A stretch of DNA of 64,000 bases from Labia minor (lineage: Eukaryota; Arthropoda; Insecta; Dermaptera; Spongiphoridae): the NCBI GenBank assembly GCA_963082975.1, contig OY720345.1, positions 14,844,491 to 14,908,490 of the forward strand, read 5' to 3'. The notes under the pieces were generated by a model. That model was not told the DNA's origin. It did no database searches and saw nothing but the letters and a program-made list of their open reading frames with translations. Both the position numbers and the translations under genes were made by a program. Positions 48,001 to 63,516 of the stretch are shown here, in pieces; within the stretch, counting starts at the first letter, position 1, and every line of letters begins with the position of its first letter.

Positions 48001-51000
48001 AATTATACATGATTTTATTAGGGGATTAATTATGGAAAATAAAAGATAATAAAATGGAATATTACTTTATTATCTCTTTAATTTATATCAACAAATTTAA
48101 TTATATAATTCTTAAAAAACAACAAAAGCCCAAGATAACAATTTTATTTCATTTATTGGGAAAAATTATATATATAAAATAGAAAGAATTATTATATAAA
48201 CTATTCTATATATATTTGAATAATTTTATAACATACTAACTGCCCAGACCGCCTTCGATTCTTTACACCTAGACGGGGGCTCTCCTCCCTGCACCACCGA
48301 AGTAATACTTAGTATTTGGTTGAAAGTTTATATGTATGTAAAAGGTTTTCATCCATTTTGTTTCAATCACTATATTACATAAAACTTTCATTTGTTTTTG
48401 TGTTCTTATTTAAAATATCTTTTAATTTAATCAATAAATTAATTATATGTATATTATTATTGTATGTTATATCTATCTAACTATCTCTGTGGCTCCAGGG
48501 TACTCGAAAGTTCTTAGCCGCAACAACCACATTTCTCAATGTGTCCCTATTCTGACTTATAACCATCTAACTCCTACTTTCTCTTACGTCCCTTCCTACA
48601 TTGGCCATCCATATTAAAAACTTACGTGAAAATCCAATAATGAGATCAAATTTTTTTAATTAAAATTATTTATTCATATAATCTTAAAAATTAATAAAGG
48701 TAATATAGTCGTAATATGAATCTTTTCAGTATCTTAAATAAGTTAAAAATTGAATCAATTGAAATATTGTAATTATTAGAAAGATAAAGAAAAATATATA
48801 TAAATATTATAAACATTCTTTGTATTGTATTCTTTGCACTGCTGAATGACATGTACATATCAAATTTTAAAAAAATAATTTCTGCATTTTGATTAGATAT
48901 TAATAAAATTTATAGCCTATGTTAAAATAGAGATATGTAAGAATATTGTGGTGTAACTTCATCGAAATCGGTTCATACAATTTTGAGTCTATAACGTCAG
49001 AATTTCCTAACAGACAGTCAGACAGACATGAAAAATTCTAAAGACACTTTTAGATTCTAGAGGTCATGAAACGCGAAGATTTTTAAATTCTGAACAATGT
49101 GCAGACAAAAACATTTATATATAGAGAGAGAGAGATTTTTGAATAAATATATTATTAAAATTATTTTAAATGTATGTGTGTGTGCATTTGTAGAAATTTA
49201 ATATCTTTTGTTTTATTTTAGCGGTTGTGGAGTATGTGATAATTGTTTCAATGGTAATTATCATTATTGTGAATTAGGAGGATTGAACAATACATTAGGA
49301 ATTTTTAAAAATGGTGGATGGGCTGAATATGCAGTTGTTCCTGTAAACCAAGCTTTGCTTGTATCTGATAAAATTTCTCATCATGAAGGTTTGTATTTTA
49401 TTTATTTAAATTAATATTAAATAAAATTAATAAAGAGATTCGTGGGTGGACAAATTACAATATTTTATTTTAAAACATTCAAAAATAATGAAGGTAAAAA
49501 TAATAATAACACAAATTAGCTTATAAATTTATAATATTCAAAAGTTATAATTAATTTTTAGCAAATAAATTTCATAGTTTTCTAATCTCAAATGAATATT
49601 ATAACAACTATTATATCATGATATACTTAATATATCTTTATGATTTAGAAAAAGACTAATAGAAATTCACTAATTTGTGTTTGAGTTAGAAAGTCAAATT
49701 GTTTATAATTGTTTATTTCTCATTTTAATATAATTACTGTTTTTCCTATATATATATATATATATAATCTGCAAGGGTGTATTATCCTCAAAGCTTTTAT
49801 TCGAATAAAAAAAGCTACATAATCCAAACATTAAAAATAATACATTTATTTTTCTTTCTAATTATTAAATAAATAAAATAATTAAATTAAATATTAGATT
49901 CATTTCTATCTTAAATCAATACAATTAACAAGTAATTTTATCAGATTTGGTGTATGTGATGTATTTCACATAATTAAGGTTTTTTTTATATGAATTCACA
50001 CACACACACAAAATAAAAACTAATTTATTAGTCATAATAGAAAATTAGATAATATTCGAAATTTATTTCAATATAATATATAATAATTATAAATAATTAT
50101 AATTAAATATAAAATTTAATTTTTAATTTTAGCTGTTTTAATGGAACCTATTTCTTGTATATCCCATGGATGGGATAAAATTTCGCCAATTGCAATGGGT
50201 TCTAAGATAATTATACAAGGCGCTGGGATTATTGGAAATCTTTGGGCTTGTATATTACATCATCAAGGACATCGAAAAGTTACAATGGTAGAATTACAAG
50301 AAAAACGAAGAAATCTCTTTAAAAAATTAGGTATAAATATTGTATCATTATCATTTTTTTTTTCTATTTTTATTATATATTATAATGTTATACAACCAAA
50401 AATTATATTTAGGTATATTTAAATTATGTCTTTTTTTTATCTCGAAAATTCTTCTAAGGGTTTTTATCATTTATAAGTAGATTTTTAAATTAAAAAGACG
50501 ATTTGTAAAGAAAAACATATTTTGGTTTGTTTTTTCTTAAATAATAAAATTAAATAATCTCAAGGAGGGGGGGGAGGGATATCAAATGCAAAAATTGTAA
50601 TAATTCAAAATGACTTATTAATCTGACTGAATTCCTTATTCATGACAAAATATTAAATAAATATGATTGATTAATTTTAAAATAACTTTTAGAATAAAAT
50701 ATGTTTATCGGTTTTATATCAAAAATTAACTATTAGATTTTTTTAATAAATATATATATATATATGATTCAAGTCTTCTAAATATATACCCTATTTAGAA
50801 TTATAGGAGTATTTATTGAAATAAAATTAGGTGACCCTCTTAATTTATAGTTTATAGATGTACAAGTTTTACGGATAAACCACAAATTTTAAGTATATTC
50901 TATAAATTTGGATTTTTTAGTTTATAAAGAATACATGTAAGAAGTTTATAAAATATAGATAGGTAAAAATTTTAAATTTTAATTAATGCTCAAAGGAAAC

Positions 51001-54000
51001 TATATAATTATGTATAAGAATATTATTATATTATTTAGGCTGCCGCTAATAGATACTAATATTCGTAAATACATAATAAACCTTGGAAAATAAATATAAA
51101 TCATAAATAAATTAATCCATTTACTTTTAATGAGTTAAATGAGTTTAATTTTATCATTTCAATGTCTGTGATAAATTGTAGTTAATTCTCATTTATTTTA
51201 AAGTTAAAAGTTAAAATTAAAATATTATCTTCAACTTTTTACTATCTCGCCAGAGATAGTATTGCGATCACGAAAATTTTCGATGTTGAAATTTTGATGG
51301 TTTTATACTTTTTGAAGGTTCCTGAATCATTTTCACTAAGGTTGAGAAAAATGTCTGTCTGTGTGTGTGTGTATGTGTGGGTGTATGTATGTATGTATGT
51401 GTGTATGTAGACAAGATTACGCAAAAATGGTTTGAGCTAGAATAATGAAATTTGGTATTCGAGCATTATTCAAAATTCGTAGTCTTTTATCAACTTTTGA
51501 GAAATGTAGCTCAACCGGAAGAGGGCCATTACCTACAACGTTTTGATTTTTTTTCCTCTAAAGTGACCGTAAAAATAAAGATATATGTTTGATAATTTTT
51601 CACATGATTAATAAGTGTATAAAACTGCTATATATAGAATTTCAGCTTGATTGATTCGCTGAAATTACCAGAATTAATTTTTTAACACTGCAAATCTCAC
51701 GCGCCAACACGTGACGTGGTGCCATCAACAAAAAGCCAAACATGCGCTGGTTTAATATTTATTATTTATTATTTATAATTTATAATTAATTAAATTTAAT
51801 TTAAATATAATATATTATGTTATTTAATCCAATTCAAATTGCGAGATAGTCGAGTGGAGACACTCCAGCTAATTATTCATTTCATGTTCTAGTATTAGCC
51901 ATAGATAATAGTATTAAAACAAATATTAAATAATGAACCTGAGTTTAATAAATTACTAGGGATTCAAATCATTCAATCCGAAAATTTTTATATAATCTCA
52001 TCCACTCATTACTCATATGTTAAAATATAAATATATACAATTTTTAGGATTGTAAATATGTATATATATACTATTATTTCAAGTTAAACTTTATTTACTC
52101 CAACTCGAACCTAGATGATACAAATCAATGGCTCTCTTAGCCCTTTATTTTTAAAATTTTCTTTAGAAATGTTATAGTTAATTTTCTATTGTACTCCTAG
52201 TACCTTTTCGTTACTCGTCATTTTCATTTTTCTTCTTTCATTAATTCACTAATTTTTACTTTAAAAATTTTTCCTTAGTTTACCTACGTTTTATTAGCTA
52301 TTCTTCATTGACTTATTTTAACTTTAACTTCTCACAGTGGCGCAGCCAGGATTTGATCCTGGGGGGGGGGGGGGGTTTGACTAGCCGCTCCACCTTCCTA
52401 TGGCGCCCCCCCGGACTCTCTCAAAGACAAATTTTCATTAAGATTTTTTTTTTAATTAAATATTTAAAAAAGTTTTGTAAATGAAACACAAAATTTAATT
52501 TTGTATTTTATTTACTGGTATTCATAGTTTTAGAAAGAAAATATTTTTTCCCAGCTATAAGTAAATCATTTTAGCTTTCCTCATGGAATGAGGATAGCTT
52601 ATACGATGGTCGGAAAATTTTTGCACCGAGATCTCCACTTTTCAGACGGTTCTGAATCCAAAACTGCAAAAAAAAAGTTTTGAACAGGCCTGCCGGCCGT
52701 TCGTTACCGAGATTGTGTCTAAACAAAATGAGATATTGTCTTGAAATTTGATATTTAGATGATTTTTTTTTGAGAATGATGGGCGGGGATTGGATTGTTT
52801 TTGGACAAGATCGGACCATAAGTAAGGGTAGTTTAAAGAGGTGTCAAAGCACATTTTATTGATTTTCTCAATAAATACCGATTTTTATGAGAATTATCAT
52901 ACTATCGTATTAAATTTATAGGGAATCGAATTTACTAAAAGTTTCATTATATTCATTTTTACCTAAACTTAATAATAAAGGAGTTATTTATAAAATACTT
53001 TAAGATTTCGAAAGCATTCCGTCCGCCCGTAGTGGCAGGATATTTTGAAAAAATCAGTCTTCGCTTCATAACTTTTATGAAATTAGCAATTAATGTATTA
53101 ATAATAAAAAATATTTGGAATTTGAGTAATATTTTTATTTATTTTATATTTAAATAATAGTCAAATTGGAAAATTTCACAATCATATCTAGTAAGTATCA
53201 TATTAAGTGATTTAGGAGAAATAATAAAATATTTTTTTTATTTCTTATATTAAATTCTGTACGAAAAAATAAGCAATTTTTATTTTTGTTAAAATTTTTT
53301 TAAAATAAAATAAACTTATTTTTTATACATTAAGTTATACTTTAAGAATTTTTATTTTAGAAGGATTATATTTTTTCTTTTCTATTTGTAATATAGTACA
53401 TAATATATATAGCAATTTGGATTTTTTTTCTCTTCTGGGGGGGGGGGGGGGGGTTAAAACCCTAAAAACAAACCTGGTTGCGCCACTGTAACTTCTTCTT
53501 AAATGTAATATATTTACTCCAGTGCACTTTTAATTTTTTTATACCTTTTTTTGATAGATTAATTGGTCTTGGGTTCAATATCTTTTCTTCGATTATTTAA
53601 GATTTGCATTGAGATCAGGTCGGGATTATAATACGTTAGAAAAAAAGAAATCCATTATTTTTACGGTAGAGAGCTATAGTGAACAATATCTCGTAAAGTA
53701 TCGACCAAATAATTTCATATTTGGTGACATTACAGATTAAAAAAAAATTATTTCGTTCATTCAGATGTGAGTTACAAGGTGTTCAAAATGAATGTCAATA
53801 AAGAGAAAATTCGGTTCATTTTACATTTTTTCTTTGATAAAGGCGAAAAAACAAGGCAGGCGGCTGAAATTGTGAATGATGTTTATGGTTCCGATATTGT
53901 AACAGCTAATTACGTGCAATTTTGGTTTCGTCGATTCCGTTCAGAAATTTTTGATGTTAAGGATGCACCTCACACAAACAGGCCCGTCGTCGAAAATGTC

Positions 54001-55583
54001 AACCAAATCACAGAAATAATCAAAGTTGACCGGTATGTTACTAGTCGTAGCATCGCCCAGACGGCTAACCAAGCAATATTTAATCGAAATTAAAGGTCAG
54101 ATTGTCATGAAATTTTGAAACTTGTCTTGTGAAGATTATAAGTACTTACGTTTATGGAGGTAAGAAATGGCGTCATGTCATGTCCTAGACTTATAAGGTG
54201 TCCTATGTATGCATATACATTGTATATATTCAATTATTTAAACAACCCGGAGAAATAATATTTAAACTTAAGAGGGTAAAAATATTTTATTGAAACTCTG
54301 AATCAAACTCACGCTCCTAACCATGTGCTTACCTACTGTAGCCTTCTTAGTATGGGAGATTTAGGCCTAGGCAGAATAGGCAACTGCCTAGGGATCGTAA
54401 TTTCAGGGGTCCCGTAAAACGGTTCAAAAAATCGTGAATTTTTTCACTTTTGCGATCAGGCTTAAATATTTTCGACTTTTTTAAAAAATTTTCAACATGG
54501 TTCTTAAAAAAAAATGATTTTGCCTTCACGATTTTTAGGCTCTAAGTATATCACCAGGTGTGCTCACCTCTGCTATATTATTTCAAAAAAGTACTCTTCA
54601 ATAATAATTTTTTTAAATGAAAAATAAAATAAATAAGAGATTTTATGTTATTTTATTGGTGGGGGGGCCCGGAATTCTGTCCTAGGGCCCGACAATTCCT
54701 TAATCCGGCACTGCTTCTTAGATACCCACTTGTTTCCAATCTGTTTCCCCAAAATTCTTTGCTTATCCATTCACAAACTATGAATTTATTAAAAATGTGG
54801 ATGTGCATAGAGATTCTCCATTATGCAATATATCTACTCCACCATTCCCATATAATTTCATCGTAATATTTTGACTCTTATAAGAACAATAAATTTATAA
54901 TTAGATTTTCGAATCTATGATTTACATTATGGATATTTTTATTCAATTCAGTCTAATTAAATAAAACCTTTTAGTATAATAATAAGTGTCGTAATTCAAA
55001 AATGTATGTTCATAATTTTAATTTTTTCAGATCTTGGATACGAATGCCTATCACCAGATGAGTTAAAATCACGATTAAATCAAAAAGACTGGGGTGTTAA
55101 TCTTGTCATTGACTGTAGTGGATATGGACCAGCAATTGAAGATGCAATTAAACATTTATTACCTGGCGGAAAATTATGTATCTTTGGTGTTGCATCTCCA
55201 GAAACATTAATTAAGTAATATTTCTTAAAATTAATTTTTTCTAAGATAATGAATTAGAAAATATTAATTACTGATTTGAATTATTTTTTACAGAGTATCA
55301 CCATATACTATCTTTAAAAAAGAATTACAGATAATAGGTGTTCTCATTAATCCTTTTTCATGTAAAAAGTCTTTAGAATTTATTGAAGGAATGGGCAAAA
55401 GGTAATTTTTATTGAAATGTATTATGTATTATATATTTTATACTAAAATAATCATTTTTTCTATTTAGATATCTAATATATGATAATTTGGGAGTTAAAA
55501 CTTACAGTTTAAATCAATATAAAGAAGCAATTGAAGATTTGAAAAAAGGTCTCATTTCAAAAGCAGTCTATAAAATGGAATAA
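43758..55583 (+). CDS. Zinc-dependent medium-chain dehydrogenase (sorbitol/threonine dehydrogenase-like)
   Basis: Exons: 43758-43895, 44319-44443, 49222-49388, 50133-50330, 55031-55214, 55294-55401, 55469-55583. The frame is kept throughout, giving 344 residues, the usual length of the family. Enzymes of this type oxidise alcohols or polyols with NAD in the cytosol. Visible parts: catalytic zinc ligands Cys38 (SGICGTDLH) and His60-Glu61 (GHEFCG); structural-zinc cysteines 90, 93, 96 and 104 (SGCGVCDNCFNGNYHYC); Glu148 in MEPISC; and the Rossmann motif GAGIIG at 173-178 with an acidic Glu197 at the end of the second strand, which favours NAD over NADP. I chose ATG 43,758 because it precedes the standard KAVQL start; an upstream TTG reading is unlikely. 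The substrate cannot be told: sorbitol, threitol or threonine dehydrogenases all fit. Introns 2 and 4 are 4.8 and 4.7 kb and filled with transposons. Confidence 0.88.
45007..45053. repeat. (TA)n followed by (GA)n microsatellite
   Basis: This compound TA-to-GA tract lies in intron 2 of the dehydrogenase gene. It resembles the tract at 1,091. Confidence 0.9.
45383..45650. mobile_element. hAT-type MITE, 268 bp, with exact 8-bp target duplication
   Basis: The ends CAGTGGTTTCCAACCTTTCTG and CAGGTTGGAAAACACTG are inverted repeats. CTTTAGGG flanks both sides (45,375-45,382 and 45,651-45,658). It lies in intron 2 of the dehydrogenase gene. Confidence 0.9.
45659..45892. mobile_element. hAT-type MITE abutting the previous one
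   Basis: It starts GGTGGGCAAAAGCCGGCCCG and ends GGCCCGCGCTTAAAAGCAATTGCCC. The core (TTTGAAAAAGTTTGGCTCTT, ATTTTGGCCCG) matches the core of the nested element at 30,936-31,115. No clean target duplication was seen. An apparent open frame (45,727-45,918) is this repeat. Confidence 0.7.
46318..47376. mobile_element. hAT-type element, about 1.06 kb
   Basis: The left end CTGGGATGGCGAACCTTTTCC and the right end AAGTTCGCCATCCCTG are inverted repeats. They are flanked by ACCCAGAG and ATCTAGAG, which match at six of eight positions, a likely decayed target duplication. The inner part carries a repeat (about 46,840-47,060) also found at 48,880. There is no transposase frame. Confidence 0.7.
46840..47060 (+). 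repeat. Interspersed repeat inside the hAT-type element
   Basis: The order ATTGATAAAATTTACAGCAT, AAGAATATTCTGG, TTTTGAGTTTATAAC, GACAGACATGAAAAAT and TTCTGTAGGTCACATGAA matches 48,880-49,090. It is probably the 3' region of a retrotransposon inserted after the hAT element. Confidence 0.5.
48236..48400 (+). repeat. RTE-type repeat, second copy of the 2,566 family
   Basis: It has ACTGCCCAGACCGCCTTCGA, CACCTAGACGGGGGCTC and AGTATTTGGTTGAAAGTTTA with GGTTTTCATCCATTTTGTTT. All are in the same order as at 2,566. It lies in intron 2 of the dehydrogenase gene. Confidence 0.6.
48880..49090 (+). repeat. Interspersed repeat, partner of 46,840-47,060
   Basis: It contains CATCGAAATCGGTTCATAC, TTTTGAGTCTATAACGTCAG and CAGTCAGACAGACATGAAAA. 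This is retrotransposon 3'-region wording. It lies just before exon 3 of the dehydrogenase. Confidence 0.5.
51241..51870 (+). mobile_element. Helentron-like non-autonomous element, full copy 6
   Basis: It begins ACTATCTCGCCAGAGATAGT right after TTTTT and ends GCGAGATAGT-CGAGTGGAGACACTCCAGCT. A GT/GTAT microsatellite lies at about 51,357-51,410. It is nearly identical to 40,967-41,588 over the last 330 bases, which suggests recent copying. It lies in intron 4 of the dehydrogenase gene. Confidence 0.85.
52333..53488. mobile_element. hAT-type element, 1.16 kb, with exact 8-bp target duplication
   Basis: The left end CACAGTGGCGCAGCCAGG and the right end CCTGGTTGCGCCACTG are inverted repeats. TAACTTCT flanks both sides (52,325-52,332 and 53,489-53,496). 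G runs of 15 or more lie just inside each end. The two minus-strand open frames near 52,571-52,854 have no recognisable match and are not supported as host genes. Confidence 0.85.
53640..54110 (+). pseudogene. Mariner transposase, N-terminal remnant (different subfamily)
   Basis: 53,794-54,093 encodes about 100 residues starting MNVNKEKIRFILHFFFDKGE, with YVQFWFRRFRS-IFDVKDAP and VENVNQITEIIKVDR-VTSRSIAQ. These are the two helix-turn-helix motifs that bind mariner ends. The sequence is unlike the mariner copies at 293 and 36,994 and resembles the mellifera-type group. It breaks down after SIAQ, and the whole DDE catalytic part is missing. The preceding bases (TTACGGTAGAGAGCTATAGT) may be the terminal repeat. 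It lies in intron 4 of the dehydrogenase gene. Confidence 0.75.
54351..54713. mobile_element. hAT-type MITE, 363 bp, with exact 8-bp target duplication
   Basis: CTTCTTAG flanks both sides (54,343-54,350 and 54,714-54,721). The right end CTTAATCCGGCACTG mirrors the left TATGGGAGATTTAGG, whose outermost bases have decayed. The blocks GCCTAGGCAGAATAGG and CCTAGGGCCCGACAATTCC belong to the same inverted ends. The open frames at 54,347-54,529 and 54,645-54,866 are not genes. Confidence 0.8.
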
Positions 55584-55602
55584 ATATTACAAAAAAAATA
55601 AA
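55579..55602 (+). promoter_or_regulatory. Polyadenylation signals of the dehydrogenase gene
   Basis: Two AATAAA motifs occur, one overlapping the stop codon and one at 55,597. Either would give a very short 3' UTR before the convergent ALKBH1 gene. Confidence 0.45.
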
Positions 55603-55984
55603 TAACAATGTTGAAAATTATTAATTAAAATAAAAAAAATTAAATTAAAAAATATGGTCTTTTTTTAATATGTAGTAAATGTGGTCCATAAAATATCGAA
55701 GTTCTTTCTGAACTCGTTATGAATAGATTAGTAAAATTTTAAATTAAAATATTAAATTATAGAATTTGCTAAGTATTTTAATTCAAATTTTTAGCAAAAT
55801 AAATAAAAATAGATGTTTTTTTTAAATTAAAAATATATTATTAATTTAAAAGATATACGTATTATATAAGTATATATATTTTACATATTTATATTTGTCT
55901 TTGTGGAGCAAATGAACTCGAATTTTCTTAGCCTCAACAACCGCATTACTGAATGGAATTATTTAACAAAAAGTTATTTCACAA

Positions 55985-57374
55985 TTAGCTTTTATTAAAC
56001 ACTTGTCTAATATTTAAATTTATTCTCGATTTACTAATATAATTAGCAAATGGTTTCCATTCTTTATCCGAATTATCTGAGTGCCAATCATTTTTATAAT
56101 TATTTTCTAAATCTGTTAAAATTCTTGGTACGGCATGATATGCAAGTCGGGATTTACCAGACATTATAAGAACATCGCCACTTTTAAGGAGAATAGCTGA
56201 TGGTTCTTCTTCAAGAGTATGACCTCCTATTAAGAATATTGCTGGTTTGCCAAAGCTAAAAATCATTTGGAATTTGAAAAATTATTAAATATAATCTTTT
56301 ATAACAAATTACCTTATAGAAAAAAGAGGTGCATTGAGATATGTCTCTGAATGATCTGTATGTGGTGCTAATGTACATCCTTCATGATAAAAATTAATTA
56401 TTGCAGCTTCAGCGTTAAATAGTGGGAATCCCAAAATATTTGTTATAATTGTACATAAATTATTCATATCTATAGGAATATTTGTATAATCATTTTTATC
56501 ATAAACCTATATTCAAATAATAATAATTATTATTTAAACAAAATCAATTCTCAATATTAATAAAAATTAACATAAAATAGTACTTTGGTGTCCCAATTAT
56601 GGTGGTATCCTAATGTAACCCATCTTAATTTTTTTATTAAATCTTGATTCTTTTCATAATTGCTTTAAAAATGTAACATTATATATATAAAATTTATTAA
56701 ATAATTTAAAATAAATTATCAAAAGAAAGAAAATATACCTTACACATTTGTCCCACCAGATTTCATTTTCTTGAAGATCACCATGAGCATCGATATTTAA
56801 TTTATATGGTTTTTGTGGAAAATCTTTCAAACATCTTTTAATCCAATAACGTTCACCAGATGAAGTGAATGGATTTGAAATTATTATTAAACCTTTAATT
56901 TAATTTAAATTTATTTTTTCTTTAATATTTATTTAGATGTATTTATTTTAAATATAAAAAAGTACATTTATAAAAAAATTTAAAACAATATAATTTATAT
57001 AATTTATCTTTTTATCTAGTTACTATATTTTAGAATAGGATAAGGTGTTTGCCGAATTGGACAAATTCCTCCTTTCATGACAAAATCAAGCTTCACATTA
57101 CCTTGTATTTTAATAAATTCAAATATTTTCCATTCTTTATAAGGAATCAACCACTCTGAATTATGTTCAGGTTCATTTAGATTAACAGTAATACGCTAAT
57201 AAAATTCAAATATATATTTTTGGTTTAATCATTTTAATTTAATATTAATATTATTATTATTATTTTTAATACTTTAAATTCATTCTGAAACTTCTTTTTT
57301 TCAATATCAATCACCGAGTCGAATGATGGTGGAGGTTTCTTTTGTTTATAATATTTAAATTTTTCTTTGAACAT
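55985..57374 (-). CDS. ALKBH1: ALKBH1, Fe(II)/2-oxoglutarate nucleic-acid dioxygenase
   Basis: Exons on the minus strand: 57374-57273, 57195-57024, 56892-56739, 56662-56584, 56506-56313, 56255-55985. They join in frame to 323 residues. Human ALKBH1 has 389. The enzyme demethylates tRNA (m1A, m5C) and possibly DNA in mitochondria and nucleus. Signature parts: FKYYKQKKPPPSFDSVID near the start; LIIISNPF; LRWVTLGYHHNWDTK (residues 155-169); the iron ligands His218 and Asp220 in PHTDHSE and His274 in RLAYHAVPR; and the 2-oxoglutarate-binding arginines 311 and 317 in SRINLNIRQV. All catalytic residues are present, so it should be active. It lacks the C-terminal tail of the human protein. Its stop is 402 bases from the stop of the dehydrogenase on the other strand. 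The last donor choice (CCAAA/GTACT) was made because it fits the family without an insertion. Confidence 0.92.
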
Positions 57375-57584
57375 ATTCTATAAATAAATCTGTAAATGAA
57401 ATAAATATTAAAACCAATATTGACTTTATTATTTTTTTAGAATTAATTATGATATTATTATGATCCTTGTTATCGAGATTAAATTAAGTAAATGAATTTC
57501 TTTTTTCGGTTAAATACCAATAGGATTCCAAATTTCATTTTTAAATTGGTTAATATTTATTAAATATTAAAAGATCCTCTATAT

Positions 57585-57783
57585 CAGAGGTGTCTAAACT
57601 ATGACCATTCGAGGGCCACATTGCAAAGAAAATAAATATGCTGGGCCGCACATAAATATCATTCTACCTTTTTTTTAGAACAAAATTGAAAAAATTTAAA
57701 TATTTTCATAATTTGCGTTTGAGCCGCATTTCAAAAGGTTCTGGGCCGCATGCGGCCCGGGGGCTGCAGTTTAGACACCCATG
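57585..57783. mobile_element. hAT-type MITE, 199 bp, with exact 8-bp target duplication
   Basis: The ends CAGAGGTGTCTAAACTATGA and CTGCAGTTTAGACACCCATG are inverted repeats. CTCTATAT flanks both sides (57,577-57,584 and 57,784-57,791). The core GGGCCGCACATAAA and GGGCCGCATGCGGCCCGG is shared with the 715-bp element at 18,747. Confidence 0.9.
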
Positions 57784-57799
57784 CTCTATATCAAACCCA

Positions 57800-59180
57800 G
57801 GAAATAATCTAAGATTTAAAAATGAAGATAATATATAGTATATATCAGAGAATATAAAAATATTAATATCATATCTTCTTTGCAGAATAATAATAATTTT
57901 CAATTACAATAATCGAGTAAAGTTTTAAATGTGTAATAAAATGTGTGTAAAATAAAATATATATATAACATATAGATTTAAAATTATTGGGTCCTATTGT
58001 GCAGTACAAATAATTTTAAATAATAAATATTATTAGGCCCTAAATAATCTTTAATAAATGATTATAAATTAATTAAAAGAGTTTAAAAAGTTTACCTGAA
58101 TTTAAAAAAAAAATTGTTTTTGACATTTGTAACAAGATACTGCAAGATACTTAGGAGGGTTAAATATAAAAGGTGGGAGAATGTAAAATATATAAACATA
58201 ATTTAATAAACATATGATAAATGAAAAATTTTAATTCAATTTAATTTTAATAAATTAAATTCAAAATTAAAGATTCTGATCAGAAAATTAATTCATATGG
58301 ACCAAGAATAAAATGAAATGTTCTAGATTAGACAGGTTAAAGACCTATAAGAAGAATGAAATAAATCTGATTTATATCCTAATCACAGTCTATCTTAATA
58401 AGTAACTCACATAATATTTATTAGGAATTTTTGAAGAATAATACTCCAACGTACATGTGCTAAATATTTTAATATAATATATTAATAATAAATATTCATA
58501 TTTAAATAAGCCGCGAATGAATGTCGTCGTTGGAGGTGTATGAGCCAAGGTTAGCAATGAAATTTTCCCTTCCCCTGCTCTAGCACTACCCAAAGTGGAA
58601 AAGAGACAGTTATACATTGGCATGTCAATTTCTTTTACTAACTGACTTTTCAACCGTTGAAAAAATCAAATTTATAATATATAGGCCAAATACAATAAAT
58701 TAATATTTGCACTAATTGAACTTATATATTCATGATTCAAAACACCTCTCATTATCAATTATTAAGATTAATATTGTGAAAAGTAATTTGACAATATTAT
58801 TCGATATATGATTTATGTGAATTATTTTAAATTTTTTTTCACATTTCTTTTTAAAGTATCCATTGTATAACTTTTTTCATTATATATTAATATAATATTT
58901 AAAAATTTATAAAGAATTTAATTTAAAAAAGAAGATTATTTTGTGAAAGCAAACATATGAAATAATATCGATTAGTCACTTACATCTTAAAATAGTAAGT
59001 TTTTTCAATTTTCATATATATATATGCCATTATATAGGATTCATTAATATTTCCATATATGTATTTATTTCTCAATGAATATTAAAGACTATAATAACAT
59101 ATATTTGTTTTCTCATTTTTTTATTTATATGTTTATTACTAGATTTGAAGAATATTTAAAAACTTAAAAAAATCTTTGTA
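57800..59180. other. Intergenic region between divergent ALKBH1 and CKAP5
   Basis: It is mostly A/T-rich. One more complex patch at about 58,510-58,640 (GCCGCGAATGAATGTCGTCG, CTTCCCCTGCTCTAGCACTA) may be the shared promoter or an untranslated first exon of CKAP5. No coding sequence was recognised; the minus-strand frame at 58,653-58,390 has no known features. Confidence 0.4.
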
Positions 59181-59182
59181 AA

Positions 59183-63205
<4,023 letters not shown>

Positions 63206-63516
63206 GTAAATATCATTAAATATGTCAAATAGCAGGTGTTTCCATGTATTTTGATCAGCGACATGTATGAGTTAATATGTGAATTCATGTAAACAAACTA
63301 ATCTAATCTATTAAATTTGATAGTTTTTACATTTCTCTGCATAAAATAATAGTTGTCCATTTAGTATTATTGAGTTATTCAGTGTATATAAACGCTCAAA
63401 ATTGCATTTTCGACGTTCATTACTTTTGTTTTTTGATTTAAAGAAATTTAGAAACTTATGGTGATGCTGCTCCGTCATATCCCAATTGGTACATTTTGTT
63501 TTAATGATTTAATGTA

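Noticed and set aside
52571-52854. Two minus-strand open frames of 70-82 codons
   Set aside because: They lie within a hAT-type element defined by an exact target duplication. The translations resemble no transposase or host protein.
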